Assembly (NCBI GenBank): GCA_007123695.1 | Contig: SLGN01000176.1 | Coordinates: 1-10,278, forward strand | DNA from: Verrucomicrobiales bacterium | GTDB lineage: Bacteria > Verrucomicrobiota > Verrucomicrobiia > Verrucomicrobiales > DEV007 | Reading direction: 5' to 3' | Length of the DNA: 10,278 nucleotides | Shown here: piece after piece, positions 6,712-10,278 of the stretch | How positions within the stretch are numbered: the stretch's first letter is position 1 | How the letters are laid out: each line of letters opens with the position of its first letter | The notes under the pieces: model-generated | The model's database searches: none | What the model was told of the DNA's origin: nothing | What the model saw: the letters and a program-made list of their open reading frames with translations, nothing else | Translations under genes and position numbers: made by a program

Positions 6712-7479
6712 ATGGTTCTCGAACAGCCTCGCAAACCCCCGCTTGTCCTGCTGCCCCACACGGCCGTGGGCGAGGCCTTCTGGCGTTCGTGCCGGGCCCG
6801 GCTCTACCGGGAGCTGGGCTACGAAGTTTACGTCGCGCGGGAAAGCCAACTGAAATCCAATCCCGAAGCCTACTCGCTCCTGTTCGAGGATAACCCGTGG
6901 ATCATGGGTGAAAAGCCGGTCGAGGAGGGGGATCTGGTCGATGGGGTAAAAACCGAGCATCAGCCTTTCAAGCGGCACGTGTTCGATCCGGGAATTCTCA
7001 AGGCGGGTCTTTTCGCCGAGTCCCAGCGGATCGCCCGTCTGAGCTATCAACCGCAGCCCCGTCGCGGGTTGGAGGGCCGGATTCTGCTGGATCTCAACAT
7101 TTCCAGCTACCGCCTTCGACCTGGGGGAAGGGACTGCTTCGAGCACATCGAAGACTTCGTGCGCCGCCGCTATCCCGATGCCCTGACAATCGTTCGAGAA
7201 ACCTACGATCTTGCGGTGCGTGGATTCGAAGTCCATCCTGCGGCCAAGCACTTCGAGTCTGTTGCGTTTTCCTCGATCAAGGAATACTGCGACATGGTCG
7301 CCTCGTGCGAACGGGTCGTCTGTTTCCAAACCGGATCTCTCCCGTTTGCTTGTTACTACAATCGCCGCGTGGATTGCCTGAGGACCGAGGATTTCGAAGT
7401 CGTGCCAAACGACCCTCGGCGGGTACTCCGAATCGATTGCGATTTCCGGAGCTTCGATCTCAGAGAGCCGCACCCCTGA
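6712..7479 (+). CDS. Possible GT-B-type glycosyltransferase
   Basis: This 255-residue soluble protein has no signal peptide or membrane segment. I do not recognise it firmly. Features recalling ADP-heptose-type (family 9) glycosyltransferases are an N-terminal strand and nucleotide-loop pattern (LVLLPHTAVGEAFW, 11-24), a following RELGYEVYVA (33-42), NPWIMGE (61-67) like the NPYID of that group, and a C-terminal SIKEYCDMVASCERVVCF (188-205) then QTGSLPFA (206-213), in the place of the usual DTG-HLA donor loop. It is shorter than a typical family 9 enzyme (about 340), so it may be a divergent or reduced form. Two sampled 60-base lines are 55-57% G+C against about 68% in the upstream oxidoreductase, suggesting separate acquisition. 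It converges on the next gene with a 14-base gap. The context of glycosyl- and sulfotransferases supports a role in surface glycan assembly. Confidence 0.7.
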   Translation: MVLEQPRKPPLVLLPHTAVGEAFWRSCRARLYRELGYEVYVARESQLKSNPEAYSLLFEDNPWIMGEKPVEEGDLVDGVKTEHQPFKRHVFDPGILKAGLFAESQRIARLSYQPQPRRGLEGRILLDLNISSYRLRPGGRDCFEHIEDFVRRRYPDALTIVRETYDLAVRGFEVHPAAKHFESVAFSSIKEYCDMVASCERVVCFQTGSLPFACYYNRRVDCLRTEDFEVVPNDPRRVLRIDCDFRSFDLREPHP

Positions 7480-7493
7480 TCGCCCCGGATTTC

Positions 7494-8477
7494 TCAGCGC
7501 CCGTCCTCGTGGCGGGTGCTGAAGTAGCTTCGCATCTTCTCCCGGTATCCGTCCGGCGCGGCTTCGGTCCAGGCGAGCAGGCCGTTTTCGTCCAGGCGGA
7601 CGTGCCGGGACGCGTCGAAGGTCTCCATGATTTCCCGGTGCCGCTCGACGTAGCGCCGGTGCTTCCGGTCGCCGTGCCATTCGTGCCAGGCGCTGCCCTC
7701 GATCCAGCCTGGACTCGTGCCGTCGAGGAAGCGGCGCACCTGCGCTTTCCATCGGCTGTAGACTCCGTTGGAAAGGTTGACGGGACCGATCGAGCGCTCG
7801 ATGGCGGCGAAGGGCTCGATGTCGAGCAAGCCCGAGGCGGTCGCGGTGTCGCCGCCGCCGGTCACCGCCCAAGGGTAGAAGCCCGGCCCTTCGAAAAATT
7901 CCCGGCGGAAGGCCCAGCCGAATCCCGGATTGGTGGTCCACTCGCGGTTGAGCCCAGCCTTGGCCGCGCAGACCCGCGTCATCTCCACCCTGCCGTTCTC
8001 GCCGCCGCGCACCACCAGGGTGAAGGGCTGGATGGCCGGCGTGCTCTCGAGGGCATCGACGCAGCGCTGCGCCCAGTCCGGCGCTTCGAAATGGATGTCG
8101 CTGTCGAGGGCGGCGATGCAAGGAATGTGCCCGGGCACCTCTTTCGCGATGCGGTTGAGCATCGGCTCCTTTTGCCAGATGATGTTCTCTTCGGCGATCT
8201 CCACGCAAAGCCAGCGGCGGTTCGAGCGCATCAGGGGCGTGCTCCCAGGGATGAGGATTTCCATCCCGTAGACCGGAATGCCTTGGAAATCCATTTCGCG
8301 CAGAAAACGGAGGAGGTTGGCGGACGGTCGCTGGTAGCCCGCGAAGTTCCAGTAGGCGGTGACCACCGCGAGCTGGGCGTCGTCGCCGTCGGTGCGGGGA
8401 AACATCGCCGGGTCGGCGATCGCCTCTTCGATTATCTGCGGTGGGGCGGAGTCCGGTTTGGGGAAAATCTGGTTCAT
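7494..8477 (-). CDS. GT-A-like glycosyltransferase, free-standing paralogue
   Basis: This 327-residue cytoplasmic protein is about 63% identical (204 of 324 positions, counted by hand without gaps) to the C-terminal half of the gene upstream. Glycosyltransferase evidence: LAVVTAYWNF (36-45) as the first strand, AALDSDIHF (122-130) carrying a DxD metal/nucleotide-sugar motif (D125, D127), NPGFGWAFRREFFEGPGFYP (183-202) and GGGDT (207-211), which resemble the acceptor-site region of galactosyltransferase-like GT-A enzymes, then WHEWHGD (264-270) supplying histidines that may complete the metal site. There is no signal peptide or membrane segment. The ATG overlaps the upstream stop as ATGA and is preceded by AAGGAGG ten bases away, so translation is likely coupled. 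Donor and acceptor are unknown. The family assignment is by motif only. Confidence 0.85.
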   Translation of the reverse strand: MNQIFPKPDSAPPQIIEEAIADPAMFPRTDGDDAQLAVVTAYWNFAGYQRPSANLLRFLREMDFQGIPVYGMEILIPGSTPLMRSNRRWLCVEIAEENIIWQKEPMLNRIAKEVPGHIPCIAALDSDIHFEAPDWAQRCVDALESTPAIQPFTLVVRGGENGRVEMTRVCAAKAGLNREWTTNPGFGWAFRREFFEGPGFYPWAVTGGGDTATASGLLDIEPFAAIERSIGPVNLSNGVYSRWKAQVRRFLDGTSPGWIEGSAWHEWHGDRKHRRYVERHREIMETFDASRHVRLDENGLLAWTEAAPDGYREKMRSYFSTRHEDGR

Positions 8478-10278
8478 CGGGCGCCGTCCTCCTTCCGGTT
8501 GTCGAAGTAGTTCCTGAGTTTCTCGCGATAGCGCTCGGGAGCCTCGTCGGTCCATTCGAGCAGGCCGGACGGGGCGAGACGCGTGTGCAAGGTCGCGTCG
8601 AAGGTCTCCATGACGCCCTTGTGCCGATCCACGTACTGGCGGCTCCTCCAGTCGCCGTGCCACTCGTGCCAGACCTGGCCCTCCACCCAGCCGGGCCGCT
8701 CGCCGCCCATGAAGGCCTGCACCTCTGCGGCCCAGCGCCCGTAGAGGCCGTTGCGCAGGTTCACGGTCCCCACCGCGCGCTCGGTGGAGGGGAAGAGGTC
8801 CGGGTCGAGCAAAGCGTCCGCGTTCGCGGTGTCCCCGCCCCCGACCACGCACCACGGGTAGTACCCGGGACCGTCGAAGAACTCCCGGCGGTAGACCCAG
8901 GCGAAGCCCGGGTGGGTGTGCCATGCGGCGCTCAGCCCGTCCCTCGCCGAGCAGGAGCGCGTCATCTTCGCCCGCCCGCACTCGTCGGTCCAGACCGCGA
9001 GCGTGAAAGGCTGGACGGCGGGGGTGGAGGCCAGCGCCTCGACGCTTCGCCGCGCCCAGTCCGGCCTTTCGAAGCGAATGTCGCAATCCATTGCTGCGAT
9101 GCATGGGATATGCGGCGGCACCTCCCGGGCGATCCGGTTGAACATCGCCTCCTTTTGCCAGAGGATGTTTTCCTCGCCGATTTCGAGGCAGAGCCAGCGC
9201 GGGTTGGCCCGCATCAACGACGGAGCGCCGCGGAGATGCAGCTCCATCCCGTAGACGGGGATGCCCTGGCAGTCCAGATCCCGGAGAAAGCGCAAGAGGT
9301 TCGAGGCCGGGCGCCGGAAGCCAGGGAAGTTCCAGTAGACGGTGATCACCGCGAGCGGGGCGTCGCGGTCGTCGGCCCTCGGATGCATCGCGGGGTCGCG
9401 GATGGCGGACTCCATGAGTTCCGGCGGCGCGAGGTCGGGTTTCGGGAAGATCCCCGCTTCGAGGTCGATCAGGCGGCGGTGCCGGGGATTCACGACGTAG
9501 GGCGCGTCCCGAGAGTCCGGAGCCTGGTCGGCAGGGGACGGCTCCGGCTCGCGCCACGGCAGGGCGACGCCGAGGTGTTCGGCGAGACGGTCGTCGTAGG
9601 GCTCGTAGACGCTCCGGAGGAAGCTGGCGGTCTCCTCGTCGAGCGGGGCGATTCCGTAGCTGCGGGAATGGTGCATCCGGTTGGGCAGATCCATCACGGG
9701 CACCCCGATGAAGCGCTGCAGCCGCTCGATCTCCCCTTGCCCCTGCTTCAGGCGTTCGGCGAATCCGAAAAACACTCGCTCTCGCGGGTAGTAGGCTTCC
9801 AAACGCTCGATCTGGTCGATGTAGAAGCCCCGTCCGAGGAAGCGGTAGTAGAAGGGCTTCTTCTTCAGCGCCTCGAACTCGAGCTCGAGGTTCTCCCGGA
9901 AACCCGCTTCTGGATCGAAGACTCGCCAGCGTCTCTCCGGCGGGAGCTGGGTCCAGTGGTTCCACGCGCTGTAGGCCCGTTTCACCGGGTCGCGCAGCAT
10001 CACGACGATTTTCGCGTCGGGGAGCGCCTCCGCCATTCTCCGCAAGGCCAGCTCCGAGGTGATGTACTCCGGGGTCGCTTCCATGCAACGGGCGCTTTCT
10101 TGCTCGAAATGGCTGGCATACCACGGGAGACCGCGAGCGTAGTTGCGTTCATCGCTGAAAAAGTGCAGCTCCTTCGGGGCGAACCGGGTCGCGTGCGGAC
10201 TCCATCGGGTGGCTCCGGCGATCATCGGATGGCGGCTTAGAATCTGGTAGGTGGCGCTCGTGGCGCATTTTTGGAAGC
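8474..10278 (-). CDS. Sulfotransferase-glycosyltransferase fusion (5' end beyond window)
   Basis: The frame is open from the stop at 8474 to the window's right edge; 600 complete codons are visible (numbered here from the codon at 10276). An ATG at 10225 is not the start, since the 17 residues before it (FQKCATSATYQILSRHP) match the 5'-phosphosulfate-binding loop of PAPS-dependent sulfotransferases. KELHFF (35-40) and VVMLRDPVKRAYSAWNHW (91-108, the 3'-phosphate site with the RDP...S pattern) complete the sulfotransferase domain, about residues 1-245. A proline- and charge-rich linker (about 240-275) leads to a GT-A-like domain (276-600) with AAMDCDIRF (394-402, DxD), GGGDT (479-483) and WHEWHGD (536-542). 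The product probably sulfates one sugar and adds another during synthesis of a surface polysaccharide. No transmembrane segment is visible. It overlaps the downstream paralogue by ATGA. The missing part is probably short, because the loop is normally N-terminal. Confidence 0.9.
   Translation of the reverse strand, partial: FQKCATSATYQILSRHPMIAGATRWSPHATRFAPKELHFFSDERNYARGLPWYASHFEQESARCMEATPEYITSELALRRMAEALPDAKIVVMLRDPVKRAYSAWNHWTQLPPERRWRVFDPEAGFRENLELEFEALKKKPFYYRFLGRGFYIDQIERLEAYYPRERVFFGFAERLKQGQGEIERLQRFIGVPVMDLPNRMHHSRSYGIAPLDEETASFLRSVYEPYDDRLAEHLGVALPWREPEPSPADQAPDSRDAPYVVNPRHRRLIDLEAGIFPKPDLAPPELMESAIRDPAMHPRADDRDAPLAVITVYWNFPGFRRPASNLLRFLRDLDCQGIPVYGMELHLRGAPSLMRANPRWLCLEIGEENILWQKEAMFNRIAREVPPHIPCIAAMDCDIRFERPDWARRSVEALASTPAVQPFTLAVWTDECGRAKMTRSCSARDGLSAAWHTHPGFAWVYRREFFDGPGYYPWCVVGGGDTANADALLDPDLFPSTERAVGTVNLRNGLYGRWAAEVQAFMGGERPGWVEGQVWHEWHGDWRSRQYVDRHKGVMETFDATLHTRLAPSGLLEWTDEAPERYREKLRNYFDNRKEDGAR
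8488..8494 (-). promoter_or_regulatory. Shine-Dalgarno inside upstream gene
   Basis: AAGGAGG on the minus strand lies ten bases before the ATG at 8477, within the last codons (KED) of the fusion gene. It is the only strong ribosome-binding site I see in the window and supports the start at 8477 and reinitiation after the overlapping stop. Confidence 0.75.

Larger units (their letters stand above)
7494..9451 (-). repeat. Tandem duplication of glycosyltransferase module
   Basis: Two head-to-tail copies of a glycosyltransferase unit of about 325 codons lie at 8468-7494 and 9451-8474. Homology begins at the same IFPKPD residues in both and runs to the C-termini (HEDGR and KEDGAR), with no internal gap. 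One copy is free-standing and the other is the C-terminal half of a fusion. The motifs DxD, GGGDT and WHEWHGD are kept in both. Confidence 0.9.

Noticed and set aside
7480..7493. Terminator between the convergent genes
   Set aside because: The gap is only 14 bases and has neither a stem-loop nor a T-tract.
8478..10124. Upstream extension of the free glycosyltransferase frame to 10124
   Set aside because: The extension reads as Arg/Pro-rich nonsense through the fusion gene. The ATG at 8477 has a strong Shine-Dalgarno, and the homology starts three residues after it.
8441..10240. A 599-codon plus-strand open frame over the sulfotransferase fusion
   Set aside because: It is antisense to clear sulfotransferase and glycosyltransferase motifs and shows no motif of its own.
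1..10278. CRISPR array, tRNA, rRNA or insertion sequence
   Set aside because: I saw no regularly spaced repeats, tRNA-like cloverleaf, conserved rRNA segment or transposase motif.

Overview
The window is GC-rich (roughly two thirds G+C in the genes sampled). It carries a Tat-exported Gfo/Idh/MocA oxidoreductase, a Sec-exported second member of that superfamily, a small secreted orphan and a large secreted FAD-dependent oxidoreductase flanked by carbohydrate-binding-like domains. This combination is typical of Verrucomicrobiota and Planctomycetota, which degrade complex polysaccharides. I infer a member of that superphylum, with Verrucomicrobiota slightly favoured, but no marker gene settles it.

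Layout. A left block on the minus strand (read right to left) holds a secreted hypothetical protein (3283-2735), a Sec-secreted Gfo/Idh/MocA-like protein (2577-1573) and a Tat-secreted Gfo/Idh/MocA oxidoreductase (1475-30). They may form an operon, with gaps of 157 and 97 bases. A 280-base divergent spacer with three tandem 9-base repeats separates this block from a plus-strand run: the FAD-dependent oxidoreductase (3564-5873), a wrecked methylthioribose-1-phosphate isomerase gene (mtnA, 5907-6598), and a lower-GC gene for a possible GT-B-type glycosyltransferase (6712-7479). The last converges, 14 bases away, on a minus-strand pair: a GT-A-like glycosyltransferase (8477-7494), and upstream of it a protein that runs off the right edge and joins a PAPS-type sulfotransferase domain to a second copy of the same glycosyltransferase. 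The pair overlaps by ATGA.

How the genes fit together. The left half looks like exported sugar or glycan oxidation machinery. The right half (about 6.7-10.3 kb) looks like a glycan-decorating cluster, possibly for a sulfated surface polysaccharide, containing a recent duplication and a domain fusion. The dead mtnA sits at the junction of the two halves. The best candidate for something unusual is the sulfotransferase-glycosyltransferase fusion with its translationally coupled free-standing paralogue.
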